The position numbers were made by a program, and so were the translations under genes. Source: GCA-958296115 sp965222445 (lineage in GTDB: Bacteria > Chloroflexota > Dehalococcoidia > Lucifugimonadales > CAJWER01). From it: DNA of 64,000 bases. Numbering within the stretch: the stretch's first letter is position 1; each line of letters starts with the position of its first letter. The DNA is taken from NCBI GenBank assembly GCA_965222445.1, contig CBDCTY010000001.1:124001-188000 (forward strand), given 5' to 3'. Of the stretch, positions 44,105 through 54,192 are shown piece after piece. Under the pieces are notes generated by a model that saw nothing but the letters and a program-made list of their open reading frames with translations, made no database searches and was not told the DNA's origin.

Positions 44105-46110
44105 TCACGTGCGAAGCATCTGTCTCACCATTGCAAGCGGCACACGCCACAGATAGTTGGGGCCGATGAACGACCTGCCCCTGGTGCGATGCCGGTAGGC
44201 GATCGGCACCTCTCGCATCCGCATACCCTTCTTCAGCAGGTCGAGTGTCAGCACCTGGGCGTAGTTGTAGTCGTGGATGATCTCGGCGCACTCGAGGGCG
44301 CGGCGGGAGAAGGCCCTGAAGCCCGTCTGCCCGTCCGTGACGATGCGGCCCGCGGCCACGCAGAGCATCGCGGTGAACACTAGGTTCGCGGCGAAGCGAA
44401 CGGGCGACTGGCCGTCGCGGGAGCCAAGGTAGCGCGACCCGAGCACGTAGTCGGCTTCGCCGGCCTCGATCGGCGCCAGCAGGTCGGGGATCTGCGCCGG
44501 CGGGTACTCGCCGTCGGCGTCGATGTACACGGCCGCCCGCGCGTCCATTTCACGCGCGGTCTCAAGCCCGGTCCGAAGCGCGGCGCCGAGACCGCGGTTC
44601 CGGTCGTGCGTACCACGACGTGCGCGCCGCCTCGACGGGCGACCTCAGCGGTGCCGTCCGTCGACCCGTCGTCGACCACGATGACCTTCATGCCGTCGAC
44701 GCTCTGGCGCGGCATCTCGGCGAGGGTATCGGCGAGATTCTCGGCCTCGTTGTGGGCCGGCACGATCACGGCCAGCGGACGTGTCCGCTCGCGGTCCTCC
44801 GCCATGCCGAGCACCTGTCCGACCGACTCGGCCGGCGGCTGGGCGCCCAGGTAGTAGGCGATGGTGGGGGCGACGTCCATGATCGACCGAGGCTCGTGAC
44901 TCGGCCCCGTCCGTTCGACGCCCTTACCCCATAAGATGCAGGGGACGACCGCCTCCGAGGGGCTCATGTGACCGTGCCCCCCGATGCCGATGCCCTGGCC
45001 GTGGTCGGAAGTGACGAGCACCGTGGCGTCGTCGAGATAGTCCCGGCGTTCGCACCACACGAGAAAATCCTCGATGATGCGGTCGGCGGCCTCGATCTTC
45101 GCGAGATACTCGTCGTTGTAGCTGCCCCGGGCGTGCCCGGTCTGGTCCACGCTCAGTAGCTGCACCACCAGCAGGTCTGGATCGTCGCGTTCCATTACGT
45201 CGCGTGCCCGCGCGGCCAGCGCTTCGTCGATCTCGTCGTTGGATGTGACTGCACTCACCGTCTCGACGTCGCTTTCGCCGAACGCGTCGACCAGGTGAGC
45301 GATTCCGACAAGCCTGCCCTTCAGCCCCGAGTCGCGGAGCGAGTCGAAGACCGAATCGCACTTGATCCCGAGGCTCGGAACAAAGTTGCTCCGCATGCCG
45401 TGCGCCCTCGGCGGCGCGCCCGTGAGCATCGAGCTGAAGGCGGTCACCGTCCTGGCGGGGTACACGGTGGTCATGTTCGTGTAGTCGGCGCCCTCTCGCC
45501 TGAGCCGGTCGATGAACGGAGTGTCGGCTTCGAGCAGACGGTCGGCGCGACACCCGTCTATCACGATCGCGATGAACCGGCGGGACCTGCGAACCCCGTG
45601 AGCTGCCCGCAGGCGCGTCGGGGCCAGCGGCGGTGCGGGCGGCCACCTGAAGAACCACTGGTGGAACAGGACGGCAGTCACGCCGACGGCCAGCGTGAAA
45701 CCCTCGAACGCGAGCATGTCGCCCAGACCGGGACGCTCGACCAGCATCTGGAAGGCGAACACCAGCAGCGCGGCCTTGGGTACCTGCTCCAGGAAGTTGC
45801 CGCTGGTCGGGTCGTGGTTCTCGACGACCAGCCGCCAGAATCGCGTGAAGTTGGTCCAGGACGTGCCGATCCGGAGGTGGTAGTAGACCGTTCCCCACAG
45901 GAACACGGTGAACGTCGCGTAGAGGCCGAACATCAGCGCGACCGCCGCGACGTCAACGAACCGGAATGCGATGAGGAACACGGCCAGGTATCCCCACAAC
46001 GCGGCCCGAAGCCTGATCGGGAAGTCGAAACGGTAGAAGACGACGAACAGCGGGAGCAGCGCAAGCAGCGCCACGCTCGCGCGTGCCCAAGTAACCCAGG
46101 TCGGCAGCGT
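44105..46110 (-). pseudogene. phosphodiesterase-GT2 fusion, frameshifted; probably part of a larger three-domain gene
   Basis: Reading on the minus strand, an N-terminal membrane part leads into a type I phosphodiesterase/alkaline-phosphatase-like domain (FIAIVIDGCRADRL, YPARTVTAFSSMLTGAPPRAHG, LVTSDHGQGIGIGGHG, with metal-binding Asp and His residues). A GT2 glycosyltransferase follows (LAVIVPAHNEAENLADTL, VIVVDDGSTDGTAEVA). Near 44598 one base is missing (ACC-GGAACC where ACC-CGGAACC would keep the frame). The GT2 domain then continues in another frame (YIDADGEYPPAQIPDLL, VLGSRYLGSRDG, TGFRAFSRRAL) to 44105. The GT2 part resembles polyprenyl-phosphate mannose/glucose synthases. The 5' end joins the LPG-synthase-like frame through another single-base change near 46110. 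A working protein would need both corrected. Confidence 0.78.
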
Positions 46111-47278
46111 GAGGAATGCTCAGCAGCATGACCACCGCGATCGCGAAGACGGGCGTGAAGGGCTTGCCTTCGTTGACCACGTTCCACAGGCGGGCCGCCG
46201 CGATCTCGAACCGCGAGGCGGCCCGTGCCCCGTCCGACGTTCCGCGAATGGCCCCCAGTCCTTTGACTCCCAGGAGGCTGCGTGCGGCGATCAGCGTGAG
46301 CACGGCGGCCACGGAGTACGAGTACGCGAACTTCAGGCCGTGAGTGAGCACGGCGACGGCGAGGCCCTGGTCGACTGGTATTCCGAGCGCGGCCAGCGCT
46401 CCCGTCATGCTCGCCTCGTAGACGCCGATTCCGCCGGGCGTCACGTGGAATACCTGGAAGACTATGGTGAAGGCCGTGACGGCTATTGCCGCGGCCGGAG
46501 ACAGCTCCAAACCGAGGGCCTTCGCCGCGACCAACACCGCGCCCGCTTCCAGGACCCAGCTCGGAGCGGTCCACAGTGCCGCGGCCGCCGTCTGACGCGC
46601 CGACACCTGCCGCAGACGCACCCGCAGCGCGTCTACCCAAGGGCGCAGGGGCTGCGGCAGCCGCGGAGCCAGACGACCCGAACGCACCGCGACCAGTGCC
46701 GTCGCGGCCACGACAATCACCGTCGCCGGCAGGGCCAGGCCCGACGCTCCCAACTCGTTGCCGCCCGCGACAGGGAGGAGGGGGCTGAGGAACAGCACGA
46801 TCGCCGTCAGGCTCGCGAGATCGAGGAGACGGGCGATCGCGGTCGTCGCGGCGGCTTCGCCGAGCGGAACGCCGCGCTGTCCGGCGAGGTATGGCCGTAC
46901 GGCCTCCCCGGCCTTGAAGGGCAGCAGATGGTTTGCCAGCAGCGCGGCGTGCAAGACTGCAAAGAGTGAAAAGACGCCGGTCCGGTGCGTGAGCAACCGC
47001 TTCCACGCGATCGCCCTGAGCCAGAACGCGCCCGCGTAGGCCGCCACGAACATCGCCAGCAGCTCCGGACGGCTTCCGAGAACCGCTATCGCCGACCGCA
47101 GCTCGGCCCTGTCGACAAGCAGTCCGACGAGGGCCAGGACGGTCAACCCGGCCGCGAGCCCCGCTATGATCCGTGGAACTGCCGGCCGATGACGGGGCAG
47201 CGCGATTGCTGATGCATCAGGCTCCGCACTCGACGAAGAGGACACTACGGACGCCAATTCGTGCCATCTACGGGCCAT
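45953..47278 (-). CDS. LPG-synthase-type flippase-like membrane protein (UPF0104), C-terminus out of frame
   Basis: From ATG 47278 the frame encodes about 390 residues of a lysylphosphatidylglycerol-synthase transmembrane domain. Typical segments are NHLLPFKAGEAVRPYL, TTAIARLLDLASL and FQVFHVTPGGIGVYEASM, with about eight hydrophobic helices. After NVVNEGKPFTPVFAIAVVMLLSI the frame turns Arg-rich and stops at 45953, while the next hydrophobic stretch (PTLPTWVTW-like, then VALLALLPLFVVFYR) is in the frame of the downstream phosphodiesterase. Removing one C near 46110 joins them. I infer a single ancestral protein of about 1,050 aa: membrane domain, phosphodiesterase, GT2. Members of this membrane family flip or modify lipid-linked substrates. 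Confidence 0.75.
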   Translation of the reverse strand: MARRWHELASVVSSSSSAEPDASAIALPRHRPAVPRIIAGLAAGLTVLALVGLLVDRAELRSAIAVLGSRPELLAMFVAAYAGAFWLRAIAWKRLLTHRTGVFSLFAVLHAALLANHLLPFKAGEAVRPYLAGQRGVPLGEAAATTAIARLLDLASLTAIVLFLSPLLPVAGGNELGASGLALPATVIVVAATALVAVRSGRLAPRLPQPLRPWVDALRVRLRQVSARQTAAAALWTAPSWVLEAGAVLVAAKALGLELSPAAAIAVTAFTIVFQVFHVTPGGIGVYEASMTGALAALGIPVDQGLAVAVLTHGLKFAYSYSVAAVLTLIAARSLLGVKGLGAIRGTSDGARAASRFEIAAARLWNVVNEGKPFTPVFAIAVVMLLSIPHAADLGYLGTRERGAACAAPAVRRLLPFRLPDQASGRVVGIPGRVPHRIPVR

Positions 47279-47330
47279 ATATCGTGTACACGCTGCTAAA
47301 TAAGCTCTGCATACTTAGTAAACAGATAAG

Positions 47331-47359
47331 AGAATAGATATTGGGCAGCCGTTTGTCAA
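47331..47359 (-). promoter_or_regulatory. predicted promoter of the minus-strand envelope/iron operon
   Basis: On the minus strand a perfect TTGACA (47359-47354) and TATTCT (47336-47331) are separated by 17 bp, about 50 nt before ATG 47278. The surrounding 90 bp are notably AT-rich for this genome. Confidence 0.5.
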
Positions 47360-47626
47360 GGTCGTGCACGAACGCGTGTGGACTTAGCGACGGCGCGTTA
47401 CCGGAGCAATCGTCCCCTGACAGGCGGTCGGGAAGGAACGTCAAGAGGCGGCGCTGAGGAGCTGGCGCGCGACGACGTGTACGGAGCGCCGGTCCTGGAA
47501 GAAGGGGACCTTACCGACGGGTTGCAGCCCGACCCCGGACTACTCCTGACGGCTCAGAGTCGAGAAGAGAATCGGTTCGGGCGCCTACGCCCGCGGGCCC
47601 GAGGGGCCAACGAGCCGGCGAAGCAG

Positions 47627-47755
47627 AGCACCATAGTGGACGTGTGGATCGGTGTACTGCCGTTCATGGTATGCATGGCCGTCGTCATCGGCCTCGTGCT
47701 GGCCTTCCCGGGTATCGCCTTGCGGCTGCCGGACCTCGTCTATGGCTCGAGATAG
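47627..47755 (+). pseudogene. C-terminal remnant of a TRAP transporter large permease (DctM-like)
   Basis: The last 40 residues before the stop read IVDVWIGVLPFMVCMAVVIG followed by LVLAFPGIALRLPDLVYG. This is the usual C-terminal helix and tail of DctM/TRAP-T large permeases. The frame extends upstream to 47378, but that part has no membrane helices and no similarity that I can see. Only a fragment of the original gene of about 430 codons remains. Confidence 0.6.
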
Positions 47756-48127
47756 TGTCCTAGCAGAGCGGGCAATGCTGCCGCGGCCGGGAGGCGCCCG
47801 CAGTCCCTCTCCGCCAGATCCCGCCTGCGCAGGTCTTACGTCGCCACTGGATTCTTCTGATATTGTACCCGTGTCGAAACAGTGCTGTCAGCATGTCTGA
47901 AGGTGCGAAACGGTTCAGTTCTTCACAAAACCTGATATAACATCGGCATGTATACAGAGAAAGGCGGGCCATGTTCGATCAGGATATCGCCAGACGCCGA
48001 CAGGTGCGGAGAGCGCGTTCGCGCCGTAGACCGCCGGCCCCGTGCTTGGCGGCAGCAGGTTGGCCGCTCGCTAAAGCGAACGGGTATGCACGCGGGACGG
48101 AAAATGGGTGGCTGAGCCGCCGAGCGG
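47756..48127. other. intergenic region without a supported gene
   Basis: About 370 bp. A plus-strand open frame from 47971 is short, very Arg-rich and overlaps the next minus-strand gene, so I do not call it. TATAAC near 47935-47940 could be a -10 box without a good -35. Confidence 0.4.
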
Positions 48128-48850
48128 CTATGATGAGGTCGCGGCGGCGGGGGGTATCGCGTCGAGCTCTCGTTGCAGGCGCCGAGTGCGGGCGGCGTAG
48201 TTGGCCAGCTCGGCCTCGCGCTGTAGGCGGGTCGTTTCCAGCTCGCGGCGCGCCTTCCTGACGCGTCGTATTTCGGAGAAGATCGACCAGACGGCCAGGA
48301 CCGGTCCCAGGATGATGCCGACTACAGTGACTGCGCCCAGGGCGAACCGTAGGCCGGTCGAGGCCGCGATCGAGCCGCCAGCGCCTCCGACCGAGGCGAA
48401 CCGGGGCGCGAATGTGAGCAGTCTGGCGCTGAGCGGCCGCGCCACGTTCAGGACGGGATCCGACAGCATTCTCCAGACCGTGCCGGCCGCGAAGCTGGCC
48501 CCGTGGCGGCCGATAATGCCGGACCGGGTGCGGGTGGACCCGTCGGCCACGGTGGTGGTCCGTCGCCTCAGGAGTCTACGCCATCGCGGCGGGGGCGGCT
48601 CGGCGGTCTCCGGCTGCTCAGCCTCGCGCAGGACCGGTGGCAGCTCCGGCTCCGGCCGGCCCAGTTGGCGACAGAGTTGGGTCTGGCGATCGTAGTGCCG
48701 CTGCACTTCGCCCCGGTGGTCCGATTCGAGCTGTCCCAGCTCGTCTCGCAGCGCGTTGAGGCGGCGGTGCGTCCTCAGCTTGGCGACGGCCTGGGCGACG
48801 GCGGACCCGCCGGCGACGGCCAATGGGACCAATAGTAAGGGTAGCGGCAT
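48128..48850 (-). CDS. hypothetical membrane-associated protein
   Basis: The 240-aa protein starts at ATG 48850. It has an N-terminal hydrophobic segment (LLLVPLAVAGGSAVAQAVA), a charged coiled-coil-like stretch (residues 28-65), a Pro- and Arg-rich linker and a strong membrane segment near residues 165-190 (FALGAVTVVGIILGPVLAVW). A second coiled-coil-like helix (RRVRKARRELETTRLQREAELANYA) ends the protein. I recognise no family. It sits at the edge of the transposon nest with no operon partner. Confidence 0.5.
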   Translation of the reverse strand: MPLPLLLVPLAVAGGSAVAQAVAKLRTHRRLNALRDELGQLESDHRGEVQRHYDRQTQLCRQLGRPEPELPPVLREAEQPETAEPPPPRWRRLLRRRTTTVADGSTRTRSGIIGRHGASFAAGTVWRMLSDPVLNVARPLSARLLTFAPRFASVGGAGGSIAASTGLRFALGAVTVVGIILGPVLAVWSIFSEIRRVRKARRELETTRLQREAELANYAARTRRLQRELDAIPPAAATSS

Positions 48851-49008
48851 TTGTGCTAGGGAACCTCTGACTGAGTGTGTCTCGTATGTGATGGACAGTA
48901 AGGGGACTTTCCTCTTGTGGTGTGTCGATAGAGGTTTTGTGGTACTGAAACGGCTCTGCTAAGGCGTATCTCCGCTCGTTGTTCTGGTTTGGGCGCACTT
49001 CGCCCATG

Positions 49009-49533
49009 TCAGGATGCCAAGTATCCCTCTGTCGTTATCAAGTTCGTCATCCCCAGCAGCAACATCAGCCGTTGTGTGTTCGTTGCCAGCCCACGGTAGC
49101 GCACCTTGGCGTAGCCAAAGTGCCGCTTCACGTACAGGAACGGATGCTCCACCTTCGCCCTGGTCGACGCCTTGCGCTTCTCCATAAGCGCCTCATAGCT
49201 TCCCGGCTCCAGTTGCCGACGTCTCCCGGGCCTCATCGCCACCAACCACTCGACATCCGACTCTCGATTCTCCAATCGCTTGTCGACTCCCTGATACCCC
49301 GCATCGCCCCACACCCGATTCTCTCCACCGTGCAGCAGCTGGTGAGCCTCCGTCACGTCATGAACGTTCGCAGGTGTCGTTCTTACGCTATGTACTACTC
49401 CCGTCTCAGCGTCCGCTCCGATGTGTACCTTCATCCCGAAGTGCCACTCATCCATGCGCTCAAGGAATATCTCCCGACGGGTCTTGCGCTTCTTGCTCTC
49501 GTATTCCAACTCGGCAAATGTTGGCTGGTCCAT
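49009..49533 (-). pseudogene. IS5-family transposase with internal in-frame deletion
   Basis: The 174-aa product begins MDQPTFAELEYESKKRKTRRE and then jumps to EWHFGMKVHIGADAETGVVHSV, continuing to a normal C-terminus (KVEHPFLYVKRHFGYAKVRYRGL). Full-length IS5 transposases of this type are about 320 aa; the roughly 120 residues missing after ERMDE include the first catalytic Asp. The protein cannot be a functional DDE transposase, though its frame is intact. Clear terminal inverted repeats were not identified. Confidence 0.8.
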
Positions 49534-49566
49534 CGTGTCTTCACCCCAAACATTTCTGTCTTCCTA

Positions 49567-49586
49567 GTGGCATAGTACTATGCCAC
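49567..49586. repeat. perfect 20-bp palindrome
   Basis: GTGGCATAGTACTATGCCAC is a perfect palindrome just upstream of the deleted IS5-like transposase gene. It is bracketed by CTA and, further right, ACACACTAG, resembling the TA-flanked ends of the MITE at 56572. It may be an IS end, an operator or a residue of a small TA-target element. Confidence 0.4.
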
Positions 49587-49640
49587 AACACACTAGGCTT
49601 GTTCAAAGTGTCCCCAGCAGCCCGTCCGAGGATTATCTAA

Positions 49641-50489
49641 GAGGGTGTGTGAGAAGTTCAAATCAGGTTGGTGCTAAGCGTCGGAGCATGAGATGAATCA
49701 TAGCTATGTGGATCCAGGCCTCCGTTGTATCGGACAGAGCTTCGTAGTCCTTGCTCAGCCGACGGCACCTGCTGAGCCACGCGAATGTTCGTTCAACTAC
49801 CCATCTTCGCGGCAGCACCTGAAAGTGGTGGCTGTCCCTGGGGCGCTTGACAATCTCGAGCGCCCAGCCTGTCAGGGCCCAGACCCACTCGATCAGCTTT
49901 CCAGCATAGCCAGCATCGGCCCAGATCAACCTCATGCGGGGAAACCGCCCTATCAATTTATCGATGACCAGCTTCGCTCCATCTCTATCCTGGATATTGG
50001 CAGGATGCACTACCACCGCCAGCAGCAACCCCATGGTATCTACAATGATGTGTCGCTTTCGACCGTTGACCTTCTTGCCAGCGTCATAGCCACGAGGCCC
50101 CCTTTTTCCGTCGTCTTAACAGACTGGCTGTCTATGATGGCCGCGCTAGGTGTTGGGTTGCTGCCTTCGGCCTTCCGAACTTTGGGCCGCAGGGCCTCAT
50201 GGACTCGTTCCCATGTACCATCCTGTCTCCATTCCCGAAAATACCACCACACGGTGCCCCAAGGCGGGAGGTCATGCGGCAGGGCTCGCCACGTGCAGCC
50301 GTTGCGCAGAACGTACACAATGCCGTTGACGACCTCCCGTAGGTCTACAGTACGTGGCCTTCCCCCGGTCTTGGCTGATGGGAGTAGGGAAGCCAGAACA
50401 TCCCACTGTTCGTCGGTCAGGTCGCTGGGGTATGGTTTGCGTTTCATACCTCCATTCTAATACATGTCCAAGACTTATCACACATCCTC
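49641..50489 (-). mobile_element. IS5-family element (IS427-like group), complete
   Basis: The 849-bp element has inverted ends (GAGGGTGTGTGAGAAGT against GAGGATGTGTGATAAGT, 15 of 17) and a TAA direct repeat (49638-49640 and 50490-50492). The transposase is encoded in two overlapping frames, as usual for this group. It is inserted in the 3' end of the IS1182 element. Confidence 0.85.
49663..50447 (-). CDS. IS5-family transposase, orfA/orfB joined by probable -1 frameshift
   Basis: OrfA (50447-50040) begins MKRKPYPSDLTDEQWDVLASLLPS and carries IIDSQSVKTTEKGG with the first catalytic Asp. A -1 shift in the A5G5CC tract at about 50095-50106 gives PRGYDAGKK and continues through DTMGLLLAVVVHPANIQDRDGA, LIWADAGYAGKLIEW and RRWVVERTFAWL to 49663. 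The DDE residues are all present once the frames are fused, giving about 260 aa, normal for the group. Programmed -1 frameshifting is known for IS427-type elements, so this may be a functional gene rather than a broken one. Confidence 0.75.
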
Positions 50490-50528
50490 TAACGGTGCTT
50501 GCGGGTCAGCGACAATGGATCGCGACAA

Positions 50529-51939
50529 CTAATTGTGCCGTTGCCCCGGCCGGCCGCCAGATAGCTTTGCGAATAGCGCCGTGCTCACTACCTCGGCAAA
50601 GTTCCTGATGCGTTGGGCTGGCCCATCGACCCGTGCTTTCCTGTGCAGATTGACCCCAAAGCGGAACAGTTTGAGCAGGTTGTGGCCGGTGCAGATCAGC
50701 GACCATTCGCCGTTCACCTTCTCCAGTCCCCGCAGCAGGAACTGCCGGAATCCACGGCCCTGCTTGATCTGGCCGAATACCGGCTCCACAGTTTGCATCC
50801 GCAAAGCGTAGCGCTGCCGACCCCGCTTGGTCTGTAACTTCCGTCGCATCCGGTCCTTGGGAGACAGATGGCTGGGTATGCGTCCTCGGGGCGCGGGTGG
50901 CACAACCCGGCCGTGGCGGGTCTGCTCCGGCGCGACGAACGGGTCCCCGCCCAGAGCATAGAGCTCCTCGACTGCCTTTGCCGAGTAATAGCCAGCATCG
51001 GCGGATACTTCCCTGGGGACTGCACCGACGTTGTCGATGGTCTCCTCCATCATCACCGCAGCCTGTTGCTTATCCGAAGTCTGGTTGGTGGCCCGCGCCG
51101 CCACGATCACCTGGTGAGCGCTGTCCACCACCGACTGACAGTTGTACGCTTGCAGGAAGTCCTTTCCTCCAGGTGCGGGGATGATGCGCGACTCGGCATC
51201 GGTGAAGTTACGCTGGGCCTTGTCGTCGGGCACCCCCGGGTGCTTACGACCTTCGGCCTCGGCCCGTTCGCCAGCCGCCTGCGCCTCGGCTTCCAGCGCC
51301 GCCATGGCTTCCCGTATCTTCTCCAACCGACCCTCTCGAAAGGCCAACTCCTGCGGCAACTCATCTCCACGCTTGTCTTTGCCGTACCGCCGGTCTTCCT
51401 CATCATCCGCTGCCTGGGCCTGTCGCAACAACTCCGCTACCTCCGCCGACAACTGCGCTGCCTTCTCCTTCATCCGTTGGTAACTCATCGCCTTATGCTT
51501 CGATGCGTTGGCCTTGACCTTCGTGCCGTCCAGCGCCACGTGCCCCAGCTTCACCAGCCCCGCCTGCTGGCACAACGCCAGTACCTGTACGAACAGGCCC
51601 GACAGCGCATCCACATTATCCTTGCGAAAGTCGGAGATGGTCCGGAAGTCCGGTGTGTTGTTCGCCGCCAACACCCTGAAGGGGATGTCCTCGTGGAGAC
51701 GCTGGGCGATGCGGCGTGAGGACGACACCCCCACGCAGTAACCGTAGAGCAACACCTTGACCATCATCCGTGGATGATACGGCGGTCCGCCTCGCCGTTC
51801 CCGCTCGTAGCGAGCGGTGACCTCCGACATGTCCAACTGGTCCACCACGTCGGATATGAAGTAGGCCAGATGGTCGTCAGGCAGCCACTCCTGCAACGCC
51901 GCTGGCATCAGCAACTGCTGGTCGGGTTCGTAAGGAAGC
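50529..51939 (-). pseudogene. IS1182-family transposase, separated from its first four codons
   Basis: About 470 residues remain in frame (LPYEPDQQLLMPAALQEWLP onward, with NTPDFRTISDFRKDN, GHVALDGTKVKANASKHKAM, DAGYYSAKAVEEL and QTVEPVFGQIKQGRGFRQF). The DDE segments and length match IS1182 transposases. The family normally starts with a short M-x-K-T leader. That leader (ATG AGC AAG ACC) is found at 56722-56711, on the far side of the nested insertions. At the rejoined site the fifth codon would read TAG because of the base beside the target TA, so even precise loss of the insertions may not restore the gene. Confidence 0.85.
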
Positions 51940-52707
51940 TAGTACCGACTAACAATATACAGCGTTATGTTGTATGCTCAGTTTATGTCAGGAGTAGCAA
52001 CGGTTATCGAATTGACGGAGGAGGAGCGAGGGACGCTGGAGAGTTGGGTGCGCGGAACGAGTACTGAGCAACGCTTTGTGCAACGAGCCCGTATCGTGCT
52101 GGAAGCCGCGACGGGAAGCACGACGAAGGATGTCGCATCTAAGTTGCAAACGCGTGCGGCTACCGTGAGCAAATGGCGCACCCGGTTCGCCAAGCATAGA
52201 TTGAGGGGACTGGCAGATGCTCCCCGGGGGCAAGCCCCGGGTATACGACGAGGAGACCGAGCGGCGCATTCTGGCCCAATTGGACGAGCCTGCGCCGGAC
52301 GGGTACACGACGTGGACGGGCAAGCTGTTGGCCAGAGCCCTTGGCGACGTGTCGGCGATACATGTCTGGCGGGTCCTGCGCAAGCACGGCATCCACCTTC
52401 AGCGACGTCGCAGTTGGTGCGTGAGCACCGATCCGCAGTTTGCCCAAAAGGCGGCGGACATAGTGGGTCTGTACTTGGAACCGCCCGAGAACGCAGTGGT
52501 GATCAGCGTCGATGAGAAGCCTTCCATCCAGGCCTTGGAACGAGCTCAGGGGTGGCTGCGCCTTCCTAACGGAGAGGCGGTGCGGGGGCATACTCACGAG
52601 TACAAGCGACACGGGACTACGTGATCAGCGACAATTACTTTTGCCGGTAGACGCTGACTATTCTTGCCGGTCGTGGGGGGAGACCATCTGGTACAGGAGG
52701 TACCGGA

Positions 52708-54192
52708 TTGGTCACAGATCAGCAGGTAGTGCTACTGAGGCAGAAGCTAATGGAAGGCAAGAGCCAACAAGCGGCGGCGGCGGCATCTGGTATGAGCGTG
52801 CGGACGGCGCGGACGTGGCAGCGAGGCAGGCTGTCGTCGGAGAAGAAGGGCAAGCGGAGGTGGCGAACCCGACCGGACCCGTTCGCCGGGGTGTGGGCCG
52901 AGGAGGTCGAGCCCCTTCTGCGGAGCGACGTTGAGGGAGCGCTGCAGGCGACGACTATTCTGGAGTGGCTCGACGAGCGGCATCCCGGCCGGTTCAGTAA
53001 GTCGCAGTTGCGGACGCTGCAGCGTCGTCTTCGAGACTGGCGTGCGCTGAGTGGGCCGGATCGGGAGGTGTACTTTGAGCAGGCTCATCCCCCTGGTCGC
53101 GAGGCGCAGATGGACTTCACACACTGCGGCGAGTTGGGGGTGACGGTCGGAGGCGAGCCGTTCGGCCATCTGCTGTTCCACTTCGTGCTGAGCCATTCGG
53201 GATGGCGGTATGTGGACCTTGCCTATGGGGAGACGTTCGCGGCTCTGGTGAAGGGCATGCAGGGGGCTCTGTGGGAGTTGGGCGGTGTGCCGGAGGTGTT
53301 ACGGACCGACAACCTGTCGGCAGCCACGCACGAGTTGAAGGGGAGCGGAGGTCGTGCGCTGAACGAACGGTATGCGGCGGTGCTGGCGCACTACGGGCTG
53401 CGGTCCACGAGGACGAACCCGAGGTCATCCCACGAGAACGGCGTGGCCGAGCAGGGTCACCACAGGCTCAAGGGCGCGCTAGGCCAGGCGCTGGTCCTGC
53501 GCGGCAGCCGGGACTTCGGGTCGGTGGAAGCATATCTCTCGTTCGTCCGGCAGGTGGCGGACAAGCGCAACAGGCTGGTCATGGCGAAGGTGGAGCATGA
53601 GCGGCGTCACCTCCGGCCACTGCCGCCCGCCCCTGTGCCGGAGTACGTTGTCTACCGGACGAAGGTGCGCAGGTGGAGCACGGTCCGGGTAGCCAACCAC
53701 AGCTACACTGTGCCGTCCCGGCTGATAGGCGTGGAGGTGGAGATCCGCCAGTACGCCGACCACTTGGAGGTCTACTACAAGGGCAGTCCGGTCGAGCGGA
53801 TGGATCGAGTGCATGGCGCTGGGGAGGCCGGCATAGACTACCGCCACGTCATCGGCTCCCTGGTGCGCAAGCCCGGTGCGTTCGCGCGTTACCGGTACAG
53901 AGAGCAGATGTTCCCCACCGGGACCTTCCGCTTGGCCTACGATGCCCTGCGGGAGTGGAGGGGCGAGCGCGCCGACGTGGACTACGTACGCATCCTGCAC
54001 CTGGCCGCCACGACCATGGAGTCGGAGGTGGACCGAGCCCTGGGAGTGTTGCTCGAGGCGGGCATACCCTTCGACTACGCGGCGGTGCGGGAGTTGGCGG
54101 CCCCGGCCCCGCCACAGATCCCTGAGCTGGCCTCGCCCAGGGTGGTGGACCTGAGGGTCTACGACCGTCTGCTTGCGGCGGGTGTGCGATGA
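52708..54192 (+). CDS. istA: IS21-family transposase IstA
   Basis: The protein is about 494 aa from TTG 52708. It has an N-terminal helix-turn-helix (SQQAAAAASGMSVRTARTWQRG) and an rve-type integrase core with PPGREAQMDFTHCGEL (first Asp), VLRTDNLSAAT (second Asp) and SSHENGVAEQGHHRLKGAL (Glu). The C-terminal domain contains VANHSYTVPSRLIGVEVEIRQ. It catalyses strand transfer in complex with IstB. Length and order are normal and there is no frameshift. Its stop overlaps the istB start. Confidence 0.92.
   Translation: MVTDQQVVLLRQKLMEGKSQQAAAAASGMSVRTARTWQRGRLSSEKKGKRRWRTRPDPFAGVWAEEVEPLLRSDVEGALQATTILEWLDERHPGRFSKSQLRTLQRRLRDWRALSGPDREVYFEQAHPPGREAQMDFTHCGELGVTVGGEPFGHLLFHFVLSHSGWRYVDLAYGETFAALVKGMQGALWELGGVPEVLRTDNLSAATHELKGSGGRALNERYAAVLAHYGLRSTRTNPRSSHENGVAEQGHHRLKGALGQALVLRGSRDFGSVEAYLSFVRQVADKRNRLVMAKVEHERRHLRPLPPAPVPEYVVYRTKVRRWSTVRVANHSYTVPSRLIGVEVEIRQYADHLEVYYKGSPVERMDRVHGAGEAGIDYRHVIGSLVRKPGAFARYRYREQMFPTGTFRLAYDALREWRGERADVDYVRILHLAATTMESEVDRALGVLLEAGIPFDYAAVRELAAPAPPQIPELASPRVVDLRVYDRLLAAGVR

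Noticed and set aside
47971..48261. Plus-strand frame of 96 codons
   Set aside because: Very Arg-rich, overlaps the better supported minus-strand membrane protein gene, and has no motif.
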